A stretch of 64,000 nucleotides of DNA from Microbacterium sp. MYb66. GTDB lineage: Bacteria > Actinomycetota > Actinomycetes > Actinomycetales > Microbacteriaceae. The notes beneath the pieces were generated by a model. It was not told the origin of the DNA. It ran no database searches and was given only the letters and a program-made list of their open reading frames with translations. A program made the position numbers and the translations under genes. The DNA is taken from contig NZ_PCOV01000007.1 of assembly GCF_002979435.1 (NCBI RefSeq), positions 62,001 to 126,000 on the forward strand, written 5' to 3'. Shown one piece after another: positions 43,276-51,314 of the stretch; the stretch's first letter is position 1, and each line of letters starts with the position of its first letter.

Positions 43276-43776
43276 ATGCCTCCGAAACCAAAGCGCGTCA
43301 AGGTCACAGTCCCCGAGGGCGGTTGGCAAGCCAAGAAAAAGGGCGTGCCCAGTACCCCTGAGGTGAGCGACGAGAAGCGCGCCATCGTGTTGGATATCGA
43401 TCATCCGGAAGTCTCTTCCCGTCGTCTCGTATGGCGATTTCGTGAGATCGATGCGGCTGGTGATTGGCCGCCTGCCGCTATCGGGGCGGATGCCATGGGG
43501 GATCTGCTGAAGAAGATGGGCGACTTCGAAACGATGACGCTCGGGGAGATCTTCAAACCTGGCTCGGAACACGGCAAGCGCTACGTGGTCGAGGATCTCC
43601 CATCCCGCGCGCTCAAGCGTCTGGGCGAGATTGAGCGAGACGACGAAACGGAGATCGTCCGGCTCAGGTGTGGCGGTCGTCCACGGCTCTACGGTTTCCT
43701 CAGGGAGCACGTCTTCCATGTCGTGTGGTGGGACGCCGAGCATGAGGTGTATCCCTCGAAGAAGCGGAACACGTAA
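43276..43776 (+). CDS. Putative toxin partner of the Panacea antitoxin
   Basis: A 166-residue basic protein from ATG 43276. The C-terminal part, GRPRLYGFLREHVFHVVWWD followed by AEHEVYPS, resembles the end of small RelE-fold-like proteins and phage/plasmid proteins of unknown function; the N-terminal half (RRLVWRFREIDAAGDWPPAA near residue 48) is unfamiliar. Being next to a Panacea gene strongly suggests a toxin, and I would guess an RNA or ribosome target. No catalytic residues can be assigned with confidence. Confidence 0.65.
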   Translation: MPPKPKRVKVTVPEGGWQAKKKGVPSTPEVSDEKRAIVLDIDHPEVSSRRLVWRFREIDAAGDWPPAAIGADAMGDLLKKMGDFETMTLGEIFKPGSEHGKRYVVEDLPSRALKRLGEIERDDETEIVRLRCGGRPRLYGFLREHVFHVVWWDAEHEVYPSKKRNT

Positions 43777-44053
43777 GGCAGGTCACCCGCGGGAGCGTTC
43801 CTACATGGGGTTGCGTCTGGCTCCGCGGGGCGGCGGGGGTGGAGTGTGCTCCGCCGCTCGGCAGAGGTGGTTACGGTGTGCTCCCTGAACCGGTCGCCGC
43901 AGGGTTTCCACCCGGTCAGAGGCGCTATCTCCACCAGCACTGCGTGACCTTTTGTGCCCGTAGAGGCCTTGGTGAGCGCTCCCCTCACCGTGAAGCACAA
44001 GACGCGCTGTTGGCCGCCAGTGGGGCGCAGAGGGCCGCTCAGCGGACGAAGAA

Positions 44054-44090
44054 GGGCGGTCCGGCCACCACCATGGAACCCGGACCGCCC
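44054..44090. terminator. Hairpin between the toxin gene and the leftward operon
   Basis: GGGCGGTCCGG (44054-44064) pairs perfectly with CCGGACCGCCC (44080-44090) across a 15-base loop, 14 bp beyond the stop of the leftward operon and about 280 bp after the toxin gene. The intervening 43777-44053 holds no gene that I can support. Confidence 0.8.
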
Positions 44091-44104
44091 GTGCGCGAGT
44101 TCCG

Positions 44105-44821
44105 CTACGCGGTAGCGCTGTCCACGCCCGCCAGCATGGACGGGATGGCGGACTGCGAGCCGGGCACATCGATGTGCACCCGGTCCCCGTCCACCAGGAG
44201 ACGGTAGGCGTCGAGGTCAGCGTCATGCAGGAGTGCCAGCGACTCCGGAGTGAGGTCCCCTGTGTCCGCCAGGTCCGTGAGGACCGCGGCCCACGCGGCG
44301 GGCTCAGCGGCGGCGCTCTCCTGCTCAGCGATAGCAAGCGCCGCCGGGTCCACCTGGGTGAGGCGTTCCCAGACGAGGCCCTCGTATGCGGCGAGGAGCC
44401 GGTCCCGGTCGTCGTGCACCAGCAGGTGCGGCATGACTTCCAGATCGTCCAGGATGGCCGCCAGGCGGGTGCGGTCCGCCCGGGCGATCACGTCCTGGAG
44501 GCGCATGCCCGGCTCACGCTCGAAGCCCTGAGAGGGGTCCTGTCCGGCGTAGACGAGGGCGCGGACCTTCTCCCGCTCCCGGCTGAGGGCGGCGTGGTCG
44601 TCCGCGGTCTGCGGGCGGAGGGTGTCCAGGACCGGCCCCCGGTCGGGTGCCTCCGGGATCGCTGGGATGGCGGCGCGCACGGTGGTGCGGATGCGGTCCA
44701 CGTCGGCGCGCTGGCGGGCTCGTAGCCCTTCCGGTGTCAGGTGAGTGTCCCTGAGGGTGGCGGCGGCCGCGAGGTCCCGGCGGGCCTGGACGGCGGTGGT
44801 GGTGAGGTCGGTGCGGGTCAT
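44105..44821 (-). CDS. Hypothetical helical protein, last gene of element-2 operon
   Basis: A 238-residue acidic, Ala-rich, almost wholly helical protein with no membrane segments. It overlaps the upstream gene by 4 bp. The position just after a terminase-small-subunit-like gene and a short helical gene would suit a satellite structural or packaging accessory protein, but no family is recognised. A strong hairpin follows it. Confidence 0.65.
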   Translation of the reverse strand: MTRTDLTTTAVQARRDLAAAATLRDTHLTPEGLRARQRADVDRIRTTVRAAIPAIPEAPDRGPVLDTLRPQTADDHAALSREREKVRALVYAGQDPSQGFEREPGMRLQDVIARADRTRLAAILDDLEVMPHLLVHDDRDRLLAAYEGLVWERLTQVDPAALAIAEQESAAAEPAAWAAVLTDLADTGDLTPESLALLHDADLDAYRLLVDGDRVHIDVPGSQSAIPSMLAGVDSATA

Positions 44822-45129
44822 GCTTGTGCTCCTTGTCGGTTGAGGTTGCCCGTGGTGGGCGAGGGGTTGGAGAGGGGGTCAGGTCGAGGGTGGTCAGCGG
44901 CATCTCCGTCGTCCTGTGCTCGGGATTCCAGGGCCGCACGTGCACGTGCGGCGGCGGTGCGCTGGACGGCCGCCTCTTGGTGGAGGCTCGCGATGTAAGC
45001 CCGGATGGCGTCCGCATGGTGCGCCGGGATGGCGTCCATCGCGGCCTGGTATCCCGGCAGGGCTTCTCGCTTCGACCGGGTGGCGTTGCCGATGGCGCTT
45101 GGGCGGCGGGGCGCGTAGACCATGGTCAT
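44818..45129 (-). CDS. Hypothetical helical protein of element 2
   Basis: A 103-residue protein from ATG 45129 (a second in-frame ATG two codons later is possible), overlapping both neighbours by 4 bp. The middle is a long helix (HADAIRAYIASLHQEAAVQR near residue 38) and the tail is Pro/Asp/Asn-rich. No domain is recognised. Confidence 0.6.
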   Translation of the reverse strand: MTMVYAPRRPSAIGNATRSKREALPGYQAAMDAIPAHHADAIRAYIASLHQEAAVQRTAAARARAALESRAQDDGDAADHPRPDPLSNPSPTTGNLNRQGAQA

Positions 45130-45491
45130 TCCCCCATGACCAGCCGGTCGAGGAGCGCGCCTACTTGCTCGAAGCCGCCCGGCTTGGCGTTGTCCAGGCC
45201 GAGGTACTTCGCGCGGCGGTCCATGATCCTCAGCACCCGGTCCACCGCGAACCCGTCACCAGCGAGGGCCAGGCGCATCTGCGGAACCAGGATGGCGTCG
45301 AGGCGGGCCAGTTCCAGGGTGCGGATAGCGTCCGCCTCCTCCTCCGGGATGCGCTGAACCTCCTCCCGAATCCACCGCTGGACCGTCTTCGGGTGCACGT
45401 CCATCTGCGTGGCGATGGTGGTCATGGCCACGCCTGTGCGGTGGAGCATGAATGCCTCGGCGCGGCGGGTCAGCCGATCCAGGCGCTTCAT
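45126..45491 (-). CDS. Helix-turn-helix protein, terminase small subunit-like
   Basis: A 121-residue protein with a helix-turn-helix at residues 19-43 (TGVAMTTIATQMDVHPKTVQ RW in two pieces) and the tail pattern LDAILVPQMRLALAGD, then VDRVLRIMDRRAKYLGLD, which is common in small terminase subunits of phages and their satellites. In satellites such a protein redirects packaging of helper phage heads to satellite DNA. There is no large terminase gene in the element, consistent with a parasite. A simple transcription regulator remains the alternative. Confidence 0.65.
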   Translation of the reverse strand: MKRLDRLTRRAEAFMLHRTGVAMTTIATQMDVHPKTVQRWIREEVQRIPEEEADAIRTLELARLDAILVPQMRLALAGDGFAVDRVLRIMDRRAKYLGLDNAKPGGFEQVGALLDRLVMGE

Positions 45492-45622
45492 GCGGCGGCG
45501 CGGCCGGGGGTGTCACCGAGGGCGTACTCGGCGAGGTCCACGTCCGGCGGCAGATCGGGCACAGGGAGGCCCGGCAACGCCGCGACCTCCTCGCGGGCGA
45601 TGGTGATGGTGTCGGGGCTCAT
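45488..45622 (-). CDS. 44-residue small protein of element 2
   Basis: A short frame from ATG 45622 to TGA at 45488, overlapping the next gene's start and the previous gene's stop by 4 bp each, with GAGAGGAG upstream. The product begins MSPDTITIAREEVAALPG and is acidic and Pro-rich. The exact double coupling within an ATGA-linked operon is the reason for calling it. Confidence 0.65.
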   Translation of the reverse strand: MSPDTITIAREEVAALPGLPVPDLPPDVDLAEYALGDTPGRAAA

Positions 45623-46386
45623 GCCGTCTCCTCTCGTTCAGTGACCCAGGGGTCGGGGAATAGGTCCGCGAGTCCACGGCCCTCGTAGTAGCGCCGTGCA
45701 TCCGGCGACAGATCGGTGATGGGGCAGTCGAAGGGCTCGCCGTTGTGGGCTCGCCGGTGGGCCTCAGCGCGGTAGAGGCCAATGAGGTCGTCCGCCTCCT
45801 GGGTGCTGGCCGGTCCTGTGACGCGCTCGCGCTCCGTCTCCAGCCCTTCGAGTGCGGCGCGGAGGTCCGCGAGGTGTGCACGCTGTTTGGCTGAAGGCGG
45901 AGCAACCTTCGCGGTCGGTCGCCGCGTGCGGTGACCATTACCAGGTAGTGGAACAGGTAGTGATACAGGTAGTGGGGCCCCGCTCAGACCGGGGCCCTTT
46001 ACCGGGAAATCCGGGGCCCTTTCTTCCTCGAACCGGGGCCCTTTCTCGGCGGGATCCGCGACGAATGGGCCTCGCTCAGACCGGGGCCCTTTCAGGTCCA
46101 GGACGGCCAGCCGATACTCCGCATGGCGGCCGCGGTGCGCCGCTCCCGTGCGGACGATGAGCCCGCGGCTGGTGAGCGCGGACAGCACGCGCTCCAGGGC
46201 GCTCTTGGTCGCCTTCAGCCCCGGCTCACGGCCCAGCGCCAGCGCCAGCCGGTCATGCCCCCACGTGTAGGTCGGAGCGCCGTCTTGGACGGCCACGGCC
46301 ATGTCGAGGAGCACGATCCGCTCCAGCGGGGATACGGGCGCTGAAAGGAGCGCTTCCTTCATGCGGTCCAGGGTCGCGAACCCCAT
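45619..46386 (-). CDS. Winged-helix replication/regulatory protein of element 2
   Basis: A 255-residue protein from ATG 46386 (GGAGG upstream). The first 100 residues look like a winged helix of the phage replication-initiator kind (RIVLLDMAVAV near residue 23, ALERVLSALTSRGLIVRTG near 62). A low-complexity linker follows with repeated GP-x-S/F words (KGPRSERGPF, EKGPRFEEE, KGPGLSGAP), then a helical C-terminal domain. It may start replication of the element. The repeated KGP linker reflects an internal DNA repeat (GGGGCCCTTT) near 45980-46090. Confidence 0.65.
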   Translation of the reverse strand: MGFATLDRMKEALLSAPVSPLERIVLLDMAVAVQDGAPTYTWGHDRLALALGREPGLKATKSALERVLSALTSRGLIVRTGAAHRGRHAEYRLAVLDLKGPRSERGPFVADPAEKGPRFEEERAPDFPVKGPGLSGAPLPVSLPVPLPGNGHRTRRPTAKVAPPSAKQRAHLADLRAALEGLETERERVTGPASTQEADDLIGLYRAEAHRRAHNGEPFDCPITDLSPDARRYYEGRGLADLFPDPWVTEREETA

Positions 46387-46745
46387 CAGAGCCTCCGTCG
46401 GCGCTCGCGCACGCACCCGCGGCACTCGCCCTTCGGAGTGGTGCCCCATGCCGCCCGCACATGTTTGCGGGGACAGAGCACCAGTGAGCCGCCGTGATCG
46501 GCGCGCGCGTTGCACCGGGCGCATCCGGGGGCGTAGGCGCTCAGGTCGGTGGACCACTTCACCCGCTTCCCATGTGAGTCCCGGCCTATGTGCGTTGCGG
46601 GGCCGATCCTCATCCACCCTCTCGCCGGTAGACCGCACCCATGGCAGGGGCGGCCTACTGCGGAGCCGCGGGCCTGAACAAGGGCCTCGTGTACGCCGCG
46701 GTAGGTGCTGCCCGGTCCGGTGTTGTCGCCCCTGGCGGTAGTCAC
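46386..46745 (-). CDS. Cys-rich zinc-finger-like protein of element 2
   Basis: A 119-residue basic protein from GTG 46745. Cys pairs CHGCG (near residue 34), CARCNAR (near 75), a lone Cys and CRGC near the C terminus could bind one or two zinc ions. The layout resembles small phage zinc-ribbon or HNH-like proteins, but the HNH His/Asn set is not evident. Coupled to its downstream gene by overlap. Confidence 0.6.
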   Translation of the reverse strand: MTTARGDNTGPGSTYRGVHEALVQARGSAVGRPCHGCGLPARGWMRIGPATHIGRDSHGKRVKWSTDLSAYAPGCARCNARADHGGSLVLCPRKHVRAAWGTTPKGECRGCVRERRRRL

Positions 46746-46746
46746 C

Positions 46747-46968
46747 TCAGCCCTCGCCGTCGATGAAGGCCAGGAACGCGACTGTGCTGATGCGGATGGC
46801 CTTGCCGAACCGCTGGGCCGGGAGGGTGCCGTTGGCCACCATCTTGTAGACGTTGCTGGGGTGGCACTCCAGGAGGATCGCCACGTCCGGGACCTTCAGG
46901 AACGCGGGCGGGGTCTCACGGATGCGTGCCAGGGTGGCGGCACTGGTGCTCGGTGTCGCGGTGATCAT
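46747..46968 (-). CDS. Excisionase-like helix-turn-helix protein (element 2)
   Basis: A 73-residue protein from ATG 46968 with AAAGGA upstream. AFLKVPDVAILLECHPSNVY, then KMVANGTLPAQRFGKAIRIS (residues 22-61) is the MerR-like winged fold of excisionases that recognise attachment sites. It is divergent from integrase 3 and heads the leftward element-2 operon. Confidence 0.78.
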   Translation of the reverse strand: MITATPSTSAATLARIRETPPAFLKVPDVAILLECHPSNVYKMVANGTLPAQRFGKAIRISTVAFLAFIDGEG

Positions 46969-47070
46969 CAGGAGGTCCTTTCGGGTTAGCGGTGGCTAGC
47001 CCAGGTCCTTCCTGGATGGCGGTCGCGTCGTCGGTGGCGCTTCCCTGTGAGGCACGACGGTAACACACGG

Positions 47071-47132
47071 TATGCTGGGGTTGCAAACACAAAACCCCAG
47101 GCCAGAGTCTAAATTGGTGACAGTGTGTCACC
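47071..47132. promoter_or_regulatory. Divergent control region between excisionase and integrase 3
   Basis: A -10-like TATGCT at 47071-47076, an 8-bp inverted repeat CTGGGGTT/AACCCCAG (47075-47082 with 47093-47100), and a perfect 7-bp inverted repeat GGTGACA-GTG-TGTCACC at 47116-47132, 22 bp before the integrase start. The last is a good operator candidate for a switch between integration and excision. Confidence 0.55.
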
Positions 47133-47154
47133 ACCTGGCCCGGACGGAGGAACC

Positions 47155-48348
47155 ATGGCAGAGCGGCGGCAGAAAGCCAATCGACAGGCGTTCGGGAGCA
47201 CCCGGCAACTGCCCTCCGGGCGCTGGCAAGCCCGCTACCCAGACCCCGCCGGGCGGCCCATGACCGCGCCCACCACCTTCCCCACGAAGCGGGAGGCACT
47301 GGACCACATCGCCGGGGTTCGCGCGGACCGCATGCGCGGCACCTACCGGGACCACCGCGCCGGACTCCAGCCGTTCGGCCCCTACGCCGCCGAGTGGGTG
47401 GCAAACGGTGGCACCCGTGGACGCCTCGCCCCCAAGACTCAGGCGCTGTATGAGGACCTGCTGACCGGCCCCCTCGCCGGGCTCCATGACCGTGCACTGT
47501 CCGCCATCACCCCGGCGGACGTGCGCGCCTGGTACACCCGCACCCGAAAAGTGCTGGCGAAGGCGGTGAAGAATCGCCCCGGGGCCACGGGAGAGGCCCG
47601 CCTCCGCCAGGCGTACAGCCTCCTCCGCACGGTCTTGACCGCCGCGGTGAAGGACCGCCTCATCAGTGAGAACCCCTGTCAGATTGAAGGGGCTGGGCAG
47701 GTCAATGATCCGGAGCGCCCGTACCTCTCGCCGGAGCACCTGGCCGCCATTGTCGGGGCCATGCCGGAGAAGTGGCACTTGCCTATCCGTGTGGCCTTCG
47801 GAGCGCACCTGCGGGTCGGGGAGTTGGAAGCGCTCCAGCGCGGTGACTACGCCAACGGGGCGGTGCGGGTCGAGCGCCAGCGCATCTACGTTCGAGGTCA
47901 GGGCACCATCACCCCCACGAAGACGGGGGAGGCCCGCACGGTGGTGCTCCCGCCGAGCATCGCCGCTGAGGTCGAGGCGCATCTGGCCAGCACGACCGGA
48001 TTCCCCAAGTCCCCCATGTTCCCCCGGCAGGACGGCGAGGCCATCACCGGAAACGCCCTCAGTCATGCCTGGCGGAAAGCGGCCCGCGGCGTCGGGCTAG
48101 GGCAGTTCCACGTCCATGACGTCCGGCACGCCGGGCTCACGCTGGCCGCCCAGGCCGGGGGCACGACGCGTGAACTCATGGCCCGTGCCGGTCACCGGAC
48201 CGCGCGCGCGGCACTCATCTACCAACACGCGGCGGAGGAGCGGAACGCGACGATTGCTGTCGGCATGGATTACTTGACAGGAGCGCTAGGCGCCCGCTCG
48301 CTGGCCGAGGCGCCCGTCAGTCGAAATCGGGTATCGCGTCCCAGTTGA
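47155..48348 (+). CDS. Phage-type tyrosine integrase (integrase 3, element 2)
   Basis: A 397-residue integrase from ATG 47155 (GGAGG upstream). It shares the architecture of integrase 2: arm-binding N terminus (QLPSGRWQARYPDPAGRPM near residue 20), core-binding domain (about 60-170) and catalytic domain with Arg in AHLRVGELEAL, Lys in TPTKTGEAR, HDVRHAG, AGHRTARAALIYQH ending in the Tyr. The first His-Arg box reads HDVRHAG instead of HDLRH, a conservative change. It is probably the enzyme that acts on the 48-bp core. Its last 32 bp overlap the convergent HEPN gene. Confidence 0.88.
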   Translation: MAERRQKANRQAFGSTRQLPSGRWQARYPDPAGRPMTAPTTFPTKREALDHIAGVRADRMRGTYRDHRAGLQPFGPYAAEWVANGGTRGRLAPKTQALYEDLLTGPLAGLHDRALSAITPADVRAWYTRTRKVLAKAVKNRPGATGEARLRQAYSLLRTVLTAAVKDRLISENPCQIEGAGQVNDPERPYLSPEHLAAIVGAMPEKWHLPIRVAFGAHLRVGELEALQRGDYANGAVRVERQRIYVRGQGTITPTKTGEARTVVLPPSIAAEVEAHLASTTGFPKSPMFPRQDGEAITGNALSHAWRKAARGVGLGQFHVHDVRHAGLTLAAQAGGTTRELMARAGHRTARAALIYQHAAEERNATIAVGMDYLTGALGARSLAEAPVSRNRVSRPS

Positions 48349-49003
48349 GCGTCCAGCCATTCGCGTCCGCTACTGCATTGGCTATTTTCTGGGCCCCAAA
48401 AGAGTAAATACGTGCGCAACTGATCGAGCCTGCGATTACCAAAGAGTAATCACCGTGGCGCATAGGCCTCAATACTGTGTTGGCGTGAGGGTCGTTCTGA
48501 CGAAGTGGCGGAGGCCACTGCTCCGCGCGCCAGCCGGTCGTGAGTCCATGGGTCAGCGCGTGCCTGACTTGCATCCAGGCGCGACTTTGCTTCTTCGCTT
48601 CCGTCCAGCCGAAGGGTCGCAGTGTTGGGCTCCTGTAGTTCATCGTCGGGAACACTGGGATTGTCACCGTTGCAGCACTGTCGATGTCCGCGGCCGCTGG
48701 AGGAACCACGGCCCTCATCCGGTCGGCAAACTCCGGGAGCGCCGGATTGTTCCAGGCGCCAACCGCCTTCGCAATCTCAGCGAACCCGGCGCCTTGGTGA
48801 GCCAATGTCACTGCCAGAAAGTCCTCGGCGAATCCTTCAAACGCAGAGATTGACGTCAGAACTATGGCGGGGCTCAGCACCGCGGCGTTGCCGGGATGCC
48901 CAACCCCTCTTGGGTGCAGGCTGAGCAACTTGTGTGGCGTGCGAAGGGCGCGCAGGTACTTATCCACGACCGTCTGGGGCTCCGGGGGCGTGAACAGTGC
49001 CAT
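48317..49003 (-). CDS. HEPN-domain protein (RiboL-PSP-HEPN-like), putative defence RNase
   Basis: A 228-residue protein with a lower GC content than its neighbours. ISAFEGFAEDFL near residue 52 and RHALTH at 147-152 (the R-x4-H catalytic motif of HEPN RNases) are the recognisable elements, following the order of RiboL-PSP-HEPN proteins. HEPN proteins often cleave RNA to abort phage infection. It sits between integrase 3 and attachment repeat 3, the typical cargo position of a satellite, and overlaps the integrase gene tail to tail. No partner antitoxin is next to it. Confidence 0.72.
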   Translation of the reverse strand: MALFTPPEPQTVVDKYLRALRTPHKLLSLHPRGVGHPGNAAVLSPAIVLTSISAFEGFAEDFLAVTLAHQGAGFAEIAKAVGAWNNPALPEFADRMRAVVPPAAADIDSAATVTIPVFPTMNYRSPTLRPFGWTEAKKQSRAWMQVRHALTHGLTTGWRAEQWPPPLRQNDPHANTVLRPMRHGDYSLVIAGSISCARIYSFGAQKIANAVADANGWTLNWDAIPDFD

Positions 49004-49125
49004 GGTGCTCAGTATGTCGGAATCGGGCGGTTAGTGGCACGTCTGTGGCATGCATTGGTCCGGAATCATCGATTTCGGGCCACAATGGCCGCTAGGAAAA
49101 CTGAGATGACCTGGGATTAAGTACT

Positions 49126-49199
49126 TGGAGGGACTGACGGGAATCGAACCCGCGCTATCTGCTTGGGAAGCAGAAGTTCTACCATTGAACTACAGTCCC
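49126..49199 (-). tRNA. tRNA-Gly (anticodon CCC), with att core for both elements
   Basis: Read on the minus strand, the gene starts GGGACTG at 49199 and ends with the paired CAGTCCC, discriminator T and an encoded CCA (49128-49126). The anticodon stem TCTGC/GCAGA encloses loop TTCCCAA, giving anticodon CCC, and the T arm GGTTCGATTCC is normal. Bases 49126-49173 are the 48-bp attachment core shared with 42507-42554. Integration leaves the tRNA intact. Confidence 0.92.
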
Positions 49200-49263
49200 G
49201 AACCCGCCCGAGAGCAGGTGAGGGCAAGCCTACCTGCCACACGGGCGTTGGCCAAAGTGCGAC

Positions 49264-50118
49264 TCAGCGTCGCGCGTCGACCAGGCGCTGCCGCTGGCTC
49301 CCGAGTCCGTCGATGCCGATCTCCACGACGTCGCCGGAGCGCAGGTAGGGGAAGCGTCCGGAGAGCGCGACTCCCTGCGGGGTGCCGGTGTTGATGAGGT
49401 CGCCAGGCTCGAGCACGAGGTACTGCGACAGGTGGTGCACGATCTGGGCCACGGTGAAGATCATGTCGGCGGTGTTCGAGTCCTGACGCGCCTCGCCGTT
49501 CACCGTCGACCAGAGCCGCAGCGCCTGGGGATCGACCTCATCGGCGGGGATGAGTGCAGGGCCGAGCGGATTGAAGGTCTCGGCGTTCTTGCCCTTCGAC
49601 CACTGCCCACCGGACTGCTCCACCTGGAACGCCCGCTCGGAGACGTCATGCGAGACGACGTATCCCGCCACGTGCGCGAGCGCCTCCTCGGGGCTCGAGA
49701 GGTAGCGGGCGGTGGTGCCGATCACGACGCCGAGCTCGACCTCCCAGTCCACCTTCTCGGCCCCCGGCGGGATCAGCACGTCGTCGAACGGGCCGACGAT
49801 CGTGTTGGGGTGCTTGTGGAAGAGGATCGGCACGGTGGGCGGGGCGTCGCCGGACTCCGCGGCGTGCGCGGCGTAGTTCTGGCCGATGCACAGTACCGCC
49901 ATCGGCCGCGCGATCGGCGGGCCGACCCGCAGCGCCTCCGCACCGTCGAGCACGGGGAGCATGCCGGCAGCGAGGGCCTCCCGCGTGCGGGCGATGCCAT
50001 CGCGGGAGAGGAAGGTGGCGTCGATGTCGTCGGTGAGAGCGGTCAGATCGTGGATGCGACCGTCGTTGCGCACGGCGGGCCGTTCGGCACCGGCCGCGCC
50101 GAGTCGGAGGAATTCCAT
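49264..50118 (-). CDS. Fumarylacetoacetate hydrolase family protein (2,4-diketo-3-deoxy-L-rhamnonate hydrolase-like)
   Basis: A 284-residue enzyme from ATG 50118. The FAH core motifs are present: IGQNYAAHAAE near residue 75, KHPNTIVGP near 96, the metal ligands in DWEVELGVVIG near 119 (Glu-x-Glu) and HDVSERAFQ near 152, and NTGTPQGV near 249. Lying 17 bp downstream of L-rhamnonate dehydratase in the same operon, it most likely cleaves 2,4-diketo-3-deoxy-L-rhamnonate to pyruvate and L-lactate, the last step of the non-phosphorylating rhamnose route. Confidence 0.82.
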   Translation of the reverse strand: MEFLRLGAAGAERPAVRNDGRIHDLTALTDDIDATFLSRDGIARTREALAAGMLPVLDGAEALRVGPPIARPMAVLCIGQNYAAHAAESGDAPPTVPILFHKHPNTIVGPFDDVLIPPGAEKVDWEVELGVVIGTTARYLSSPEEALAHVAGYVVSHDVSERAFQVEQSGGQWSKGKNAETFNPLGPALIPADEVDPQALRLWSTVNGEARQDSNTADMIFTVAQIVHHLSQYLVLEPGDLINTGTPQGVALSGRFPYLRSGDVVEIGIDGLGSQRQRLVDARR

Positions 50119-50135
50119 GTGTCGTGTCTCCAGGG

Positions 50136-51314
50136 TCAGTGCGTGTAGGGGCGGTGCTTGTCGATGGCATCGGAGAGCTCGACGCCGAAGCCGGGAGTCT
50201 CGGGCACCTTGAGTCGGCCGTTCACGGGCACGGGCTCGCCCACGAGCATCGGCGAGAACATCGGTACGACCTCCTCGGCTGTCGGGTGCATCATGAGGAA
50301 CTCCGCGAACGGGCTGTTCGTGCGTGTCACGACGAAGTGGTACGAGTACACCGACGATCCGTGTGGAACGACCATCGTGCCGTGCGCGTCGGCGAGGGCC
50401 GAGATCTTCAGCAGCTCGGTGATGCCGCCGCACCATCCCACATCGGGCTGGATCAGGTCGACACCGGTCTCGAGCAGCTGGCGGAATCCCCACCGCGTCG
50501 CCTCGTGCTCGCCGGTGGTGACGAGCACAGTGGAGGGTGCGCGCTTGCGCAGCTCCGCGTATCCCCAGTAGTCGTCGGGGATGAGCGCCTCTTCGATCCA
50601 CTTCAGCCCGTGCTCGGCGGCGGCGTGGGCGAGGCGCGTCGCGTACTCGACGTCGAGCGACATCCAGCAGTCATACATGAGCCAGAAGTCGTCGCCGACC
50701 TTCTCGCGCATGTCGGCGAGCAGGGCGATGTTCTTCCGCATCCCCTCCTCGCCCTCGGCGGGGCCGTGGTGCAGCGGCATCTTGCCGCCCAGGAAGCCGA
50801 GTTCCTTCGCGCGGTCGGGGCGTGCGCCGGTCGCATAGAACTGCAACTCGTCGCGCACGGGGCCGCCCAGCAGTTCGAACACGGGCACCTGTCGCACGCG
50901 GCCGAGCAGGTCGTACAGCGCGAGGTCGACACCGCTGATGGCGTTGAGGACCACGCCGCGGCGCCCGTAGTACAGCGTCGACTTGTACATCTGATCCCAG
51001 ATGCGTTCGATGTCGGTGATCTTGCGACCCTCGAGGAAGCGGGCGAGGTGCTTCTCGACGATGAACGCGCCGATCTCGCCGGCGGTCGTCACCGAGAAGC
51101 CGACCGTGCCGTCGCTGGCCTCGATCTCGACGACCAGGGTGCCGAGGACGTTCAGCCCGAAGCTCTGGCGCGACTGCCGGTACTCGGGGTAGACGCTCAT
51201 CGGCGTCGCGATGTGATCGTCGATCCAGTGGTCGGCGCCCTGGTCGTGGTAGTCCGCTCCGCCGCCGCGGACGGTGTAGGCGCGGACCTCGCGGATGGTG
51301 GGGGTGCCGGTCAT
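50136..51314 (-). CDS. rhmD: L-rhamnonate dehydratase (enolase superfamily)
   Basis: A 392-residue enzyme that closely follows the RhmD pattern: [20 protein letters not shown] near residue 21, [20 protein letters not shown] near 158, LMYDCWMS with the first metal-binding Asp near 212, KWIEEAL near 237, [12 protein letters not shown] near 264 and the catalytic His in [12 protein letters not shown] near 325. It dehydrates L-rhamnonate to 2-keto-3-deoxy-L-rhamnonate with Mg2+. Its ATG overlaps the stop of the dehydrogenase gene (ATGA). Confidence 0.92.
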   Translation of the reverse strand: MTGTPTIREVRAYTVRGGGADYHDQGADHWIDDHIATPMSVYPEYRQSRQSFGLNVLGTLVVEIEASDGTVGFSVTTAGEIGAFIVEKHLARFLEGRKITDIERIWDQMYKSTLYYGRRGVVLNAISGVDLALYDLLGRVRQVPVFELLGGPVRDELQFYATGARPDRAKELGFLGGKMPLHHGPAEGEEGMRKNIALLADMREKVGDDFWLMYDCWMSLDVEYATRLAHAAAEHGLKWIEEALIPDDYWGYAELRKRAPSTVLVTTGEHEATRWGFRQLLETGVDLIQPDVGWCGGITELLKISALADAHGTMVVPHGSSVYSYHFVVTRTNSPFAEFLMMHPTAEEVVPMFSPMLVGEPVPVNGRLKVPETPGFGVELSDAIDKHRPYTH

